Source: an uncultured Lachnospiraceae bacterium | GTDB taxonomy: Bacteria; Bacillota; Clostridia; Lachnospirales; Lachnospiraceae | NCBI GenBank assembly: GCA_930972465.1 | Contig: CAKNHF010000002.1 | Location: forward strand, 89,714-153,713 | Length of the DNA: 64,000 bases | Reading direction: 5' to 3' | Shown here: positions 8,819-17,282 of the stretch, piece by piece | How the letters are laid out: each line of letters starts with the position of its first letter | Position numbering within the stretch: position 1 is the first letter of the stretch | The notes under the pieces: model-generated | Database searches by the model: none | What the model was told of the DNA's origin: nothing | What the model saw: only the letters and a program-made list of their open reading frames with translations | Translations under genes and position numbers: made by a program

Positions 8819-10105
8819 TCACCCTCTGCTCCGCTTCAGGAAGATGGAAAGGAACCCGCATACGGCCATGAGCACGGGATATATCAGGTACGGAATAATC
8901 TCAAACGGAGTCAGCGCGGTCAGAGTCGCGGCTGACAGAAGCTGGGCCCCGTAGGGGATCAGTCCCTGCCCCACCGATGTATAGATATCCAGCATGGAGG
9001 CCGACCGCTTCGGATCCACACCGTAGTCGTCGCTGATCTCTTTTGCAATTGGGCCCGCCATCACAATCGCAACGGTATTGTTCGCAGTACATAAATCCAC
9101 AAACAAAGCCAGAAGCGCAATTCCTGCCTCCGCCCCCTTCTTTCCTCTGATCCTGCTTTTAATCAGATTCAGAATAAACTGGATCCCGCCATATTCTCTG
9201 ACCAGTGACACGATACAGGCAACAATGATGGAAATAACCGTGATATCATACATGGAAGTCACGCCGTCTCCCACTACTGTGAACATCTCAGACAGCAGGA
9301 TATTGCCCGATGCCACGCCCACGATCAGAGAGATCACGATTCCGCTCACCAGCACGAGGAACACATTGATTCCGATCAGCGCACCGATGAGCACCACCAG
9401 GTAAGGCACCACTTCCCACAGGTTATACTCCAGCGCCTCACTTATCCTGTAGTTTACATCTCTTGTAATAAACCAGAAGTAGATGATCGTGATAACCGCG
9501 GCCGGAAGCACGATCAGGAAATTCGCCTTGAACTTGTCCCTCATCTCGCACCCCTGGGTCTTTACCGCCGCAATCGTAGTGTCTGATATCATGGACAGAT
9601 TGTCTCCGAACATAGCGCCGCACACCACCGCTGCAATACATATTCCCATGGAGAATCCGGTCTTTTCACTGATTCCCACGGCAATCGGCGCCAGTGCCGC
9701 GATGGTTCCCATGGATGTTCCCATAGATACCGAAATAAAACATCCTATAATGAACAGTCCTGCCACCGCAAAATGTGCCGGAATGAGCGACAATCCCAGA
9801 TTCACCGTGCTGTCTACCCCGCCTGCTGCCGTCACCGCACCGGAGAATCCCCCTGCGCTCAGAAAAATGAGACTCATCGTAATGATATTCTCTTCCCCTA
9901 CACCTTTCGCTATCACCCTGATCTTATCGTCAAATTTCAGTTCCCGGTTCTGGAAAAACGCCACAAACAGCGCGATCAGGAACGCAACGATGGCAGGCAT
10001 CGCATAAAAATCCCCAAAAACAATCCCTGACCCCAGAAAAATGACCAGAAATACTCCGATCGGAAGAAGGGCGATCGCCCTCCCACTTTCATTCACTTTT
10101 TCCAT
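8819..10105 (-). CDS. Na+/H+ antiporter NhaC family protein
   Basis: A 428-residue polytopic membrane protein with about eleven hydrophobic helices. NhaC/ArsB-superfamily landmarks are VSMGTSMGTIAALAPIAVGI, CGAMFGDNLSMISDTTIAA and DLCTANNTVAIVMAGPIAKEIS, the last two carrying conserved polar residues within helices. Predicted role is sodium (or amino-acid/amine) exchange against protons or a counter-solute; substrate cannot be read from sequence. It ends about 95 bp from thrC and has its own upstream region containing a palindromic repeat. Confidence 0.85.
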   Translation of the reverse strand: MEKVNESGRAIALLPIGVFLVIFLGSGIVFGDFYAMPAIVAFLIALFVAFFQNRELKFDDKIRVIAKGVGEENIITMSLIFLSAGGFSGAVTAAGGVDSTVNLGLSLIPAHFAVAGLFIIGCFISVSMGTSMGTIAALAPIAVGISEKTGFSMGICIAAVVCGAMFGDNLSMISDTTIAAVKTQGCEMRDKFKANFLIVLPAAVITIIYFWFITRDVNYRISEALEYNLWEVVPYLVVLIGALIGINVFLVLVSGIVISLIVGVASGNILLSEMFTVVGDGVTSMYDITVISIIVACIVSLVREYGGIQFILNLIKSRIRGKKGAEAGIALLALFVDLCTANNTVAIVMAGPIAKEISDDYGVDPKRSASMLDIYTSVGQGLIPYGAQLLSAATLTALTPFEIIPYLIYPVLMAVCGFLSIFLKRSRG

Positions 10106-10134
10106 AGATTAATCCTCTCTTTTATCGATTTCAA

Positions 10135-10172
10135 CAAAGGGGTCAGGCCCCTTTGCTCACCGTTTTCAGAAT
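10135..10172. repeat. Palindromic repeat element, copy 1
   Basis: Stem CAAAGGGG/CCCCTTTG with loop TCAGG (10135-10155), followed two bases later by the tail CACCGTTTTCAGAAT (10158-10172). A related copy lies at 12051-12096 on the other side of leuCD with the same tail but the hairpin core in reverse complement. Confidence 0.8.
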
Positions 10173-10176
10173 ATTC

Positions 10177-10212
10177 AAAAAAGGATGCTGCAAAACTCAG
10201 CCTGCAGCATCC
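10177..10212 (-). terminator. Terminator of leuCD
   Basis: On the minus strand, stem GGATGCTGCA/TGCAGCATCC is followed by six T residues, 27 bp after the leuD stop. Confidence 0.88.
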
Positions 10213-10238
10213 TTTGTCTCACAATTTTAATCAATGTT

Positions 10239-10730
10239 TTATTTTTTCTTACTGTTTGTGTAATTCACAAGTCCGCCTGCCGCAATCAGTTTCTGCATGA
10301 ATTCCGGAAACGCCTGTCCCTGAAATTCCATGTTCTTTGTCCGATCATAGATCTTTCCGCTGTCAAAATCCACTTCCACTTCATCGCCGGCTTCGATATT
10401 CTTTGCCGCTTCCGGACATTCAATGATCGGAAGCCCGATGTTGATGGCATTGCGGTAGAAGATCCTGGCAAATGTCTCTGCAATAATACAGCTCACTCCT
10501 GCCGTCTTCAGGCAGAGCGGCGCATGCTCTCTGGAAGAGCCACAGCCGAAATTTTTATTCGCAACGATCATATCGCCCGGCTGTACCTTTTTGACAAAGT
10601 CCGGATCAATATCAGCCATTGCATGGCTGGCAAGTTCCTGAGCGTCAAATGAGTTCAGGTATCTTGCAGGGATGATCACGTCTGTATCTACATTGTCTCC
10701 ATATTTAAAAACATGTCCCTTTGCTCTCAT
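10239..10730 (-). CDS. leuD: 3-isopropylmalate dehydratase small subunit
   Basis: Small (swivel-domain) subunit of isopropylmalate isomerase in leucine synthesis. The 163 residues start [25 protein letters not shown] and contain [12 protein letters not shown], the substrate-specificity loop; [18 protein letters not shown] follows. The short form is the clostridial/archaeal-type partner of the 420-residue LeuC. The ATG overlaps the leuC stop (ATGA), indicating translational coupling. Confidence 0.95.
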   Translation of the reverse strand: MRAKGHVFKYGDNVDTDVIIPARYLNSFDAQELASHAMADIDPDFVKKVQPGDMIVANKNFGCGSSREHAPLCLKTAGVSCIIAETFARIFYRNAINIGLPIIECPEAAKNIEAGDEVEVDFDSGKIYDRTKNMEFQGQAFPEFMQKLIAAGGLVNYTNSKKK

Positions 10731-12004
10731 TTCGCCTCACCTACTTTCTCCGGATTTGCAATATATCCTGCAATAGCACTTGCCGCCGCAACTTCCGGCG
10801 ATGCAAGATAGATCAGAGAATCCACATGTCCCATACGGCCGACAAAGTTTCTGTTCGTGGTGGACACACATTTCTCTCCTGCCGCCATGACGCCCATGTG
10901 TCCGCCCATACACGGGCCGCAGCTCGGCGTGTTGACCGCGCAGCCAGCGTCCACGAAAATTTCCAGAAGCCCTTCTTCAATACACTGCTTATAAATCTTC
11001 TGCGTCGCCGGAATGACCATGACACGTACATCCGGGTGTACCGTATGTCCTTTCAGGATGGCAGCTGCTTTCCTCATATCCTCCATACGGCCGTTGGTGC
11101 AGGATCCGATGACAACCTGATCGATCTTGATCGGCTCCATCGCTTCCACTTCATCGATGGTCTTCGCATTTCCCGGAAGATGAGGGAATGCCACAGTCGG
11201 ACGTACCTCAGAGAGATCGATATTGATCACTTCATCATACTGCGCGTCGTCGTCCGCCTCATAGATCGTGTACGGTTTCTTTGAATGTTCTTTCATGTAA
11301 GCTTCCGCTTTTTCATCCACAGGGAAGATCCCGTTCTTCGCGCCTGCTTCAATCGCCATGTTTGCCATCGTAAAGCGGTCATCCATGGACAGGTTTGCGA
11401 TGCCGTCCCCCGTGAACTCCATGGATTTATACAGAGCGCCGTCCACGCCGATCTTTCCGATGATATGGATAATGATATCTTTTCCGCTCACATATTTTCC
11501 CGGCTTTCCGGTCAGGACGAATTTGATCGCGCTGGGCACCTTGAACCAGATCTCTCCGGTTGCCATACCTGTCGCCACATCCGTCGTTCCCATCCCTGTG
11601 GAAAATGCTCCCAGAGCTCCGTATGTACACGTATGAGAGTCTGCGCCGATGATACACTCTCCCGCCACGACAACCCCTGCCTCCGGAAGGATCGCATGCT
11701 CCACACCGGATTTTCCCTGCTCAAAGTACCATGTCAGTCCCTGCTCCTTCGCATATTCACGGATCGCCTTGGAGTTCTCCGCGGATTTGATATCTTTGTT
11801 CGGAGTGAAATGATCCGGCACGAACACGACCTTGTCCTTGTCAAATACATGATCCGACATCTGTTTGATGATGGGTAAAGCCATCGGTCCGGTAATGTCA
11901 TTTGCCATGACCACATCAAGCTTTGCCTCGATAAGCTGACCCGCCTCAACAGAATCCAGTCCCGCATGAGCAGCCAGTATCTTCTGTGTCATTGTCATTC
12001 CCAT
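10727..12004 (-). CDS. leuC: 3-isopropylmalate dehydratase large subunit
   Basis: Aconitase-family large subunit, isomerising 2- to 3-isopropylmalate. The 425 residues carry the three [4Fe-4S] ligand cysteines: one in [17 protein letters not shown] and two in [36 protein letters not shown] is also diagnostic (read here in two overlapping parts, [12 protein letters not shown] and [11 protein letters not shown]). An AAAGGAGG site nine bases before the ATG supports the start. No T-box or leader peptide is apparent in the 95 bp upstream, which instead holds the second palindromic repeat. Confidence 0.96.
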   Translation of the reverse strand: MGMTMTQKILAAHAGLDSVEAGQLIEAKLDVVMANDITGPMALPIIKQMSDHVFDKDKVVFVPDHFTPNKDIKSAENSKAIREYAKEQGLTWYFEQGKSGVEHAILPEAGVVVAGECIIGADSHTCTYGALGAFSTGMGTTDVATGMATGEIWFKVPSAIKFVLTGKPGKYVSGKDIIIHIIGKIGVDGALYKSMEFTGDGIANLSMDDRFTMANMAIEAGAKNGIFPVDEKAEAYMKEHSKKPYTIYEADDDAQYDEVINIDLSEVRPTVAFPHLPGNAKTIDEVEAMEPIKIDQVVIGSCTNGRMEDMRKAAAILKGHTVHPDVRVMVIPATQKIYKQCIEEGLLEIFVDAGCAVNTPSCGPCMGGHMGVMAAGEKCVSTTNRNFVGRMGHVDSLIYLASPEVAAASAIAGYIANPEKVGEAK

Positions 12005-12050
12005 TGGAATCAGCCTCCTTTTATATTAATGATATAACCATTGTCTGACA

Positions 12051-12096
12051 ATTCTGTTCAAAGGGGCCTGACCCCTTTGAACACCGTTTTCAGAAT
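12051..12096. repeat. Palindromic repeat element, copy 2
   Basis: Stem GTTCAAAGGGG/CCCCTTTGAAC around loop CCTGA (12056-12082), with ATTCTG on the left pairing with CAGAAT at the end of the right-hand tail CACCGTTTTCAGAAT (12082-12096). It looks like a long palindrome whose left arm has lost about nine bases. It lies between asd and leuC. No T-run follows, so it is not an obvious terminator. Confidence 0.8.
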
Positions 12097-12100
12097 TTTT

Positions 12101-13186
12101 TTACTTTTTTGCAATATATCCTTTCGCAGTCAGTGCCTCTGCGCACAGCACAGCTCCGCCGGCTGCGCCTCTGACTGTATTGTGGGAAAGACCGATGAAC
12201 TTATAGTCAAACATCGTATCCTCTCTCAGCCGGCCAATGGATATCCCCATTCCATTCTCATAATCCACATCCAGAGTTACCTGGGGACGATTGTCATCCT
12301 CCAGATACTGGATGAACTGCTTCGGTGCGCTGGGAAGTCCCGCCTCCTGCGGGAATCCTTTGAAGTTCACAAGTTTCTCGATGAGCTGCTCTTTCGTCGG
12401 TTTCTTCTCGAAATTGATAAATACTGCTGCCGTATGTCCGTTCAGAACCGGAACGCGTACGCACTGGCATGTGATCTTCGGAAGATCTGCCTTTACAATC
12501 TGTCCGTTCTCCACTTTTCCGAGTACACGCAGCGGCTCCTGCTCACTCTTCTCTTCCTCGCCGCCAATGTAGGGAATAATGTTCCCTTCCATTTCCGGCC
12601 AGTCTTTGAAAGTCTTTCCTGCACCGGAGATTGCCTGGTATGTTGTAACGACCAGCTCTTTCGGTCCGAATTCCTTCCATGCTGCAAGGCAGGGCGCATA
12701 GCTCTGGATCGAGCAGTTCGGCTTTACTGCAATGAATCCTCGTGTTGTTCCAAGACGTTTCTTCTGATCCGAAATCACATCGAAATGATCCGCGTTAATC
12801 TCCGGTACGACCATCGGCACGTCCGGTGTCCAGCGGTGCGCGCTGTTGTTGGACACAACCGGTGTCTCTGTCTTTGCATAAGCTTCCTCGATCGCCTTGA
12901 TCTCCTCTTTTGTCATGTCCACTGCGCTGAACACGAAATCAACTGTGGAGGCAACCTTCTCTACTTCATTGACGTTGAGGACAACAAGCTTTTTCACCGC
13001 CTCCGGCATGGGAGTCGTCATTTTCCAGCGTCCTCCTACCGCTTCCTCATATGTTTTTCCAGCGGAACGCGGACTCGCGGCCACTGACACAACTTCAAAC
13101 CACGGATGGTTCTCGAGCAGTGAAATAAATCTCTGCCCTACCATTCCTGTCGCACCAAGAATACCAACTCTTAATTTCTGATCCAT
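12101..13186 (-). CDS. asd: Aspartate-semialdehyde dehydrogenase
   Basis: NADPH-dependent reduction of aspartyl phosphate to aspartate semialdehyde, feeding lysine/diaminopimelate, threonine and methionine. The 361-residue protein is of the fungal/archaeal-like type: N-terminal Rossmann motif GILGATGMVGQRF, catalytic cysteine in KPNCSIQSYAPCL, and NGHTAAVFINFE plus GRLREDTMFDYKFIGLSHNT in the C-terminal domain. AAAAGGAG precedes the ATG. The context with leuCD and thrC is an amino-acid biosynthesis neighbourhood rather than a tight operon. Confidence 0.96.
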   Translation of the reverse strand: MDQKLRVGILGATGMVGQRFISLLENHPWFEVVSVAASPRSAGKTYEEAVGGRWKMTTPMPEAVKKLVVLNVNEVEKVASTVDFVFSAVDMTKEEIKAIEEAYAKTETPVVSNNSAHRWTPDVPMVVPEINADHFDVISDQKKRLGTTRGFIAVKPNCSIQSYAPCLAAWKEFGPKELVVTTYQAISGAGKTFKDWPEMEGNIIPYIGGEEEKSEQEPLRVLGKVENGQIVKADLPKITCQCVRVPVLNGHTAAVFINFEKKPTKEQLIEKLVNFKGFPQEAGLPSAPKQFIQYLEDDNRPQVTLDVDYENGMGISIGRLREDTMFDYKFIGLSHNTVRGAAGGAVLCAEALTAKGYIAKK

Positions 13187-13268
13187 TTTATTTCTCCTTT
13201 TCCATACGTATTTTTATCTTCCGATACATCTGTTTCACATTGCCGAACTTACAAACCAGTATCCCACA

Positions 13269-14648
13269 TCACTCAGCCGCAAGATAGGCTTCCTCCGCAG
13301 CGATCACTTTTTCCATTGCCGCTTTTCCCGGAGCGCCAATCGTGTTCCTTGTCTCCACACATGTCTTCATGCTGATCGCATCATAAATGTCTTCCTCAAA
13401 CACCGGTGAGATCGCCTTGAACTCGTCCAGCGTCATATCGTCCAGCGCGATCTTCTTCTCCAGGCAGTACAGCACCAGCCTTCCCACGATACCGTGCGCA
13501 TCCCGGAATGGAACACCGTGGTTCACGAGATAATCCGCCGCGTCCGTGGCATTGGTAAATCCATGCTTCGCGCTCTCCTCCATCCGTTCCTTATTGAACT
13601 TCATGGTCTTAAGCATTCCCGTAAACAGCGCCAGACATCCCTTTGTCGTGTCAATGGCGTCGAAAACAAACTCCTTATCCTCCTGCATATCTTTATTATA
13701 TGCCAGGGGCAGTCCCTTCATCGTAGTGAGCAGAGACATAAGCGCGCCGTAGACTCTTCCCGTCTTTCCTCTCACAAGCTCCGCGATATCCGGGTTCTTC
13801 TTCTGGGGCATGATGCTGCTTCCCGTACTGTAGGCGTCGTCGATCTCTACAAACTTGTATTCATTCGTATTCCAGATGATGACTTCCTCCGAGAAACGGC
13901 TCAGATGCATCATCACCGTGGACATGGCTGACAGCAGTTCGATCAGATAATCCCTGTCCGATACAGAATCCATGCTGTTCAGAGTAGGTCCGTCAAACTC
14001 CAGAAGCTCTGCCGTGTATTCCCGGTCCAGAGGATAGGTCGTCCCTGCCAGAGCGCCGGATCCCAGCGGGCAGTAATTCATTCTCTTATAAATATCCTTC
14101 ATCCGGGATCTGTCGCGCTTGAACATCTCAAAATAGGCTCCCATGTGGTGAGCCAGTGTGATCGGCTGCGCCTTCTGAAGATGAGTGAAACCGGGCATAT
14201 AGGTCTCCACATTCTCTTTCATCAGCTTCAGCAGGACTTCCAGCAGTTCTTTGAGCAGTCCGTCCAACTCCAGGATCTCATCCCGGGTATACAGCTTCAT
14301 ATCAAGAGCCACCTGGTCGTTTCTGCTCCGCCCGGTGTGAAGCTTTTTCCCTGCATCTCCGATCCGGTCGATCAGGTTCGCCTCCACAAAACTGTGGATG
14401 TCTTCATATTCATCTGTAATCTCCAGGCTTCCGTTCTCCACATCCCTCAGAATGCCGTTCAGCCCGTCTGTGATCTTTTCTTTCTCTTCCTCCGTCAGGA
14501 TGCCCTGTTTCGCCAGCATGGTCACATGGGCGATGCTGCCCCGGATATCCTGTCTGTAAAAACGTTTGTCAAAAGAGATAGAAGCATTGAAATTATATAC
14601 CAGCTTGTCCGTTTCCTTTGTAAAACGGCCGCCCCATAACTGTGCCAT
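13269..14648 (-). CDS. argH: Argininosuccinate lyase
   Basis: Splits argininosuccinate into arginine and fumarate, the last step of arginine synthesis. The 459 residues have the fumarase/aspartase superfamily signature [15 protein letters not shown] (catalytic serine loop, about residue 280) and the upstream [17 protein letters not shown] and [16 protein letters not shown] motifs. GAGGAG lies before the ATG. argG is not in the window. queH is 79 bp upstream on the same strand. Confidence 0.97.
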   Translation of the reverse strand: MAQLWGGRFTKETDKLVYNFNASISFDKRFYRQDIRGSIAHVTMLAKQGILTEEEKEKITDGLNGILRDVENGSLEITDEYEDIHSFVEANLIDRIGDAGKKLHTGRSRNDQVALDMKLYTRDEILELDGLLKELLEVLLKLMKENVETYMPGFTHLQKAQPITLAHHMGAYFEMFKRDRSRMKDIYKRMNYCPLGSGALAGTTYPLDREYTAELLEFDGPTLNSMDSVSDRDYLIELLSAMSTVMMHLSRFSEEVIIWNTNEYKFVEIDDAYSTGSSIMPQKKNPDIAELVRGKTGRVYGALMSLLTTMKGLPLAYNKDMQEDKEFVFDAIDTTKGCLALFTGMLKTMKFNKERMEESAKHGFTNATDAADYLVNHGVPFRDAHGIVGRLVLYCLEKKIALDDMTLDEFKAISPVFEEDIYDAISMKTCVETRNTIGAPGKAAMEKVIAAEEAYLAAE

Positions 14649-14727
14649 TTCTGTCTCCTCATTCCTTTCGCTGTTGCATTTTCTCCTAAGTTTATCACAC
14701 TAAAGTGTGAAATGTCTACCATAAATA

Positions 14728-15402
14728 TCAAACATATGAAGAAAACACCTGATTTTCCCGTTCCTTTTCCTGTTTTTCCCTCTTCCGCTGCGCCAGAGAG
14801 AACTCACAGCCGCAGTAATCCTGACGGTACAAGCCGTACTCCGCCGAAAGTTCCGTAGACCGCTTATAACCGTTCTTCTTTTTAAAATCAGACACCAGAT
14901 AAGGCACTCCCACCTGCTCGCCCAGACGGATCCCAATCTCGTTTAATTTCTGTGCATTCTTCAGCGGGCTGATGCTGAGCGTGGTGGTAAAGTAATCAAA
15001 TCCTCCTTCCGCCGCCATCTGCGCCGCCTCAGAAAGACGGAGTTCATAACACTTCATACATCTTGCGCCGCCCTCTTTCAGGTGTTCCATTCCCGCTGTC
15101 GTCTCATAAAACCTTTCCTTATCATAGGAACCGCCCAGAAACGAAACCGGATGCCGGAATTTCATCTTCCCGATCAGTTCCTGCTGCTCCTCGATCCGTT
15201 TCTCATATTCACTTTCGGGATAAATGTTCGGATTATAATAAAACACCGTGATCTCAAAATATTCCGACAGGTATTCCAGCACATAACTGCTGCACGGAGC
15301 ACAGCAGCTGTGGAGCAGCAGCGATGGGACTTTATTTTCTTTCTGAATCCGGTCCAGAATCTTATCCAGTTCCTTCTGATAGTTTACTTTCTGTACATTC
15401 AT
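14728..15402 (-). CDS. queH: Epoxyqueuosine reductase QueH
   Basis: Reduces epoxyqueuosine in tRNA to queuosine; QueH is the non-orthologous replacement for QueG. The 224 residues carry LLHSCCAPCSSYVLEYL (adjacent cysteines plus CAPC), an internal CMKCYELRLSEAA motif and DYCGCEFSL near the C-terminus, together the cysteine set that binds the [4Fe-4S] cluster and neighbouring metal in QueH (formerly DUF208). ACAGGAG precedes the ATG. No other queuosine genes are visible nearby. Confidence 0.93.
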   Translation of the reverse strand: MNVQKVNYQKELDKILDRIQKENKVPSLLLHSCCAPCSSYVLEYLSEYFEITVFYYNPNIYPESEYEKRIEEQQELIGKMKFRHPVSFLGGSYDKERFYETTAGMEHLKEGGARCMKCYELRLSEAAQMAAEGGFDYFTTTLSISPLKNAQKLNEIGIRLGEQVGVPYLVSDFKKKNGYKRSTELSAEYGLYRQDYCGCEFSLAQRKREKQEKERENQVFSSYV

Positions 15403-15649
15403 AGAAATGTCTCCTGTTTCTCACACACTACTTTTTTCTCTGTATTATCCTATATTTTAATCAGTTTTGCTCATCCGTCAAGTCAGAGTCCCCCAGTGCA
15501 CAGTCTTCTCCCTGTGCATATTTTTCCCGCACACGATTCCGCTGTACATGATTGTATCTGTCCCGGACTTTTCGCGCCATGTCCTTCCGCCGCACAGTTC
15601 TCATATTTTTTCATACATTAACTATATACCACAGAACAGGAGTGAACAC

Positions 15650-16417
15650 ATGAACCCAATACTGGAATTAAAAAATATATCCTATTCCTACCACACACCG
15701 GAGGGGGAAACGCAGGCACTGTCCGACATTACATTTTCCCTGTCACCCGGAGAATTCACAGCCGTCGTGGGACCTTCGGGCTGTGGGAAATCCACACTGC
15801 TCTCCCTGATTGCAGGACTGATGAGAGCAGAGTCAGGCGAGATCCTGCTGAACGGCACGCCTCTGACAGAAAACTCGTCCCGGATCGGCTATATGCTCCA
15901 GCATGACTATCTCTTCGAGTGGCGCACCGTCTACCGCAATATCATTCTGGGAGCAGAGATCAACGGCACTCTGGATGAGAAGACAAAGGAAAAGGCAGCA
16001 GAACTGTTGGAACAGTACGGCCTGGCTCAGTTTGCCCGCTCAAAGCCCTCCGAGCTGTCCGGCGGAATGCGCCAGCGGGCCGCACTGATCCGTACCCTTC
16101 TCCTGGATCCGGAACTTCTTCTTCTGGATGAACCGTTCTCCGCTCTGGACTATCAGACACGGCTGAACGTGAGCGACGACATCGGACAGATCATCCGGAA
16201 CTCCGGCAAAACCGCTCTTCTGGTCACCCATGATCTCTCCGAGGCGGTCAGTCTGGCCGACCGGATCATCATCCTGAGCGCCAGACCCGCTACCATATCC
16301 GATATCCTGCCCGTGTCGTTTTCTCTGGAAAAAGATACTCCCCTGGGCAGACGGAACGCCCCGGAATTTAAAAATTATTTCAATAAAATATGGAAGGAGC
16401 TGAACCAGTATGAATAA
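15650..16417 (+). CDS. ABC transporter ATP-binding protein, SsuB/TauB/ThiZ-like
   Basis: A 255-residue ATPase with Walker A GPSGCGKST, Q-loop MLQHDYLFEWRTV, signature LSGGMRQRAAL, Walker B LLLLDEPFSALD and the H-loop LLVTHDLSEAVSLADRI. The YLFEWRTV Q-loop region and overall type match importers of nitrate/sulfonate/taurine/thiamine precursors. The ATG at 15650 has ACAGGAG upstream; the frame stays open for 61 more codons 5' but that part is not protein-like. The permease gene overlaps by eight bases. No substrate-binding protein gene is adjacent. Confidence 0.9.
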   Translation: MNPILELKNISYSYHTPEGETQALSDITFSLSPGEFTAVVGPSGCGKSTLLSLIAGLMRAESGEILLNGTPLTENSSRIGYMLQHDYLFEWRTVYRNIILGAEINGTLDEKTKEKAAELLEQYGLAQFARSKPSELSGGMRQRAALIRTLLLDPELLLLDEPFSALDYQTRLNVSDDIGQIIRNSGKTALLVTHDLSEAVSLADRIIILSARPATISDILPVSFSLEKDTPLGRRNAPEFKNYFNKIWKELNQYE

Positions 16418-17207
16418 AATATCAAGCGAACAGGCGATATTCCTGCGTTCTTTGAAACGGCATCGCATCACCGTCCGCATTGCCCGTGCGCTGATCCTTA
16501 TTCTTTTCCTGCTCCTTTGGGAAGTCAGCTCCGATACAGGTCTCATCGACTCTTTCATCTTCAGCAGCCCTTCCAAGATCTGCATGTGCCTCCGGGAAAT
16601 GGTAATGGACCGGTCCATCTTCCTTCATGTATGGGTAACCCTCTATGAGACCATTGCCAGTTTCCTCCTTGTCACACTTGTCAGTATCCTCACTGCGGTC
16701 CTGCTGTGGTGCAGCCGCAGGCTCTCGGAAATACTGGAGCCCTATCTGGTTGTATTGAACAGCCTGCCGAAATCCGCCCTCGCCCCATTGCTTATCGTAT
16801 GGCTGGGTGCTACGCCGACCACAATCATCGTAGCCGGAATGTCTGTGGCGCTCTTCGGAAGCATTATGAACCTGTATACCAGTTTCACCACCGTAGATCA
16901 GGAGAAGATCAAACTGATCTACACCCTCCACGGGAACCGAAGGCACGCCCTGACGAAAGTTGTTCTGCCTGGTTCCATTCCATCTATTATAAGCAATATG
17001 AAGGTCAACATCGGATTATGTCTGGTGGGCGTAGTGATCGGAGAGTTCCTGGCAGCGAGAAATGGACTGGGATATCTGATCATCTACTCCAGTCAGGTAT
17101 TTAAGATGGATTGGCTGATCATGTCGATCCTGCTTCTGTGTATTATGGCAATGCTGCTGTATGCCGGGATCTCTCTTATTGAAAAATTTTACAGACATAG
17201 AATATAA
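16410..17207 (+). CDS. ABC transporter permease, SsuC/TauC/ThiX-like
   Basis: A 265-residue inner-membrane permease with about six helices and the EAA-like coupling motif in KLIYTLHGNRRHALTKVVLPGSIPSII (read as two pieces around residue 175). NSLPKSALAPLLIVWLG and GEFLAARNGLGYLIIYSSQVF are characteristic of the BPD_transp_1 nitrate/sulfonate/taurine/thiamine-precursor branch. It overlaps the ATPase gene by eight bases, so translation is coupled. The predicted complex would need an extracytoplasmic binding lipoprotein, which must be encoded elsewhere. Confidence 0.9.
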   Translation: MNKISSEQAIFLRSLKRHRITVRIARALILILFLLLWEVSSDTGLIDSFIFSSPSKICMCLREMVMDRSIFLHVWVTLYETIASFLLVTLVSILTAVLLWCSRRLSEILEPYLVVLNSLPKSALAPLLIVWLGATPTTIIVAGMSVALFGSIMNLYTSFTTVDQEKIKLIYTLHGNRRHALTKVVLPGSIPSIISNMKVNIGLCLVGVVIGEFLAARNGLGYLIIYSSQVFKMDWLIMSILLLCIMAMLLYAGISLIEKFYRHRI

Positions 17208-17252
17208 AAGGAACGGCTTATGGATCTGATTCTTCCATAAGCCGTTCCTTTC
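17206..17252 (+). terminator. Terminator after the ABC pair
   Basis: Hairpin AAAGGAACGGCTTATGGA / TCCATAAGCCGTTCCTTT right at the permease stop codon, followed by CCTGAC. The stem's own T-rich end probably serves as the release tract; it may also serve the GH53 gene on the other strand. Confidence 0.8.
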
Positions 17253-17282
17253 CTGACTTGTCAAATATTACTTATCCTGGCC

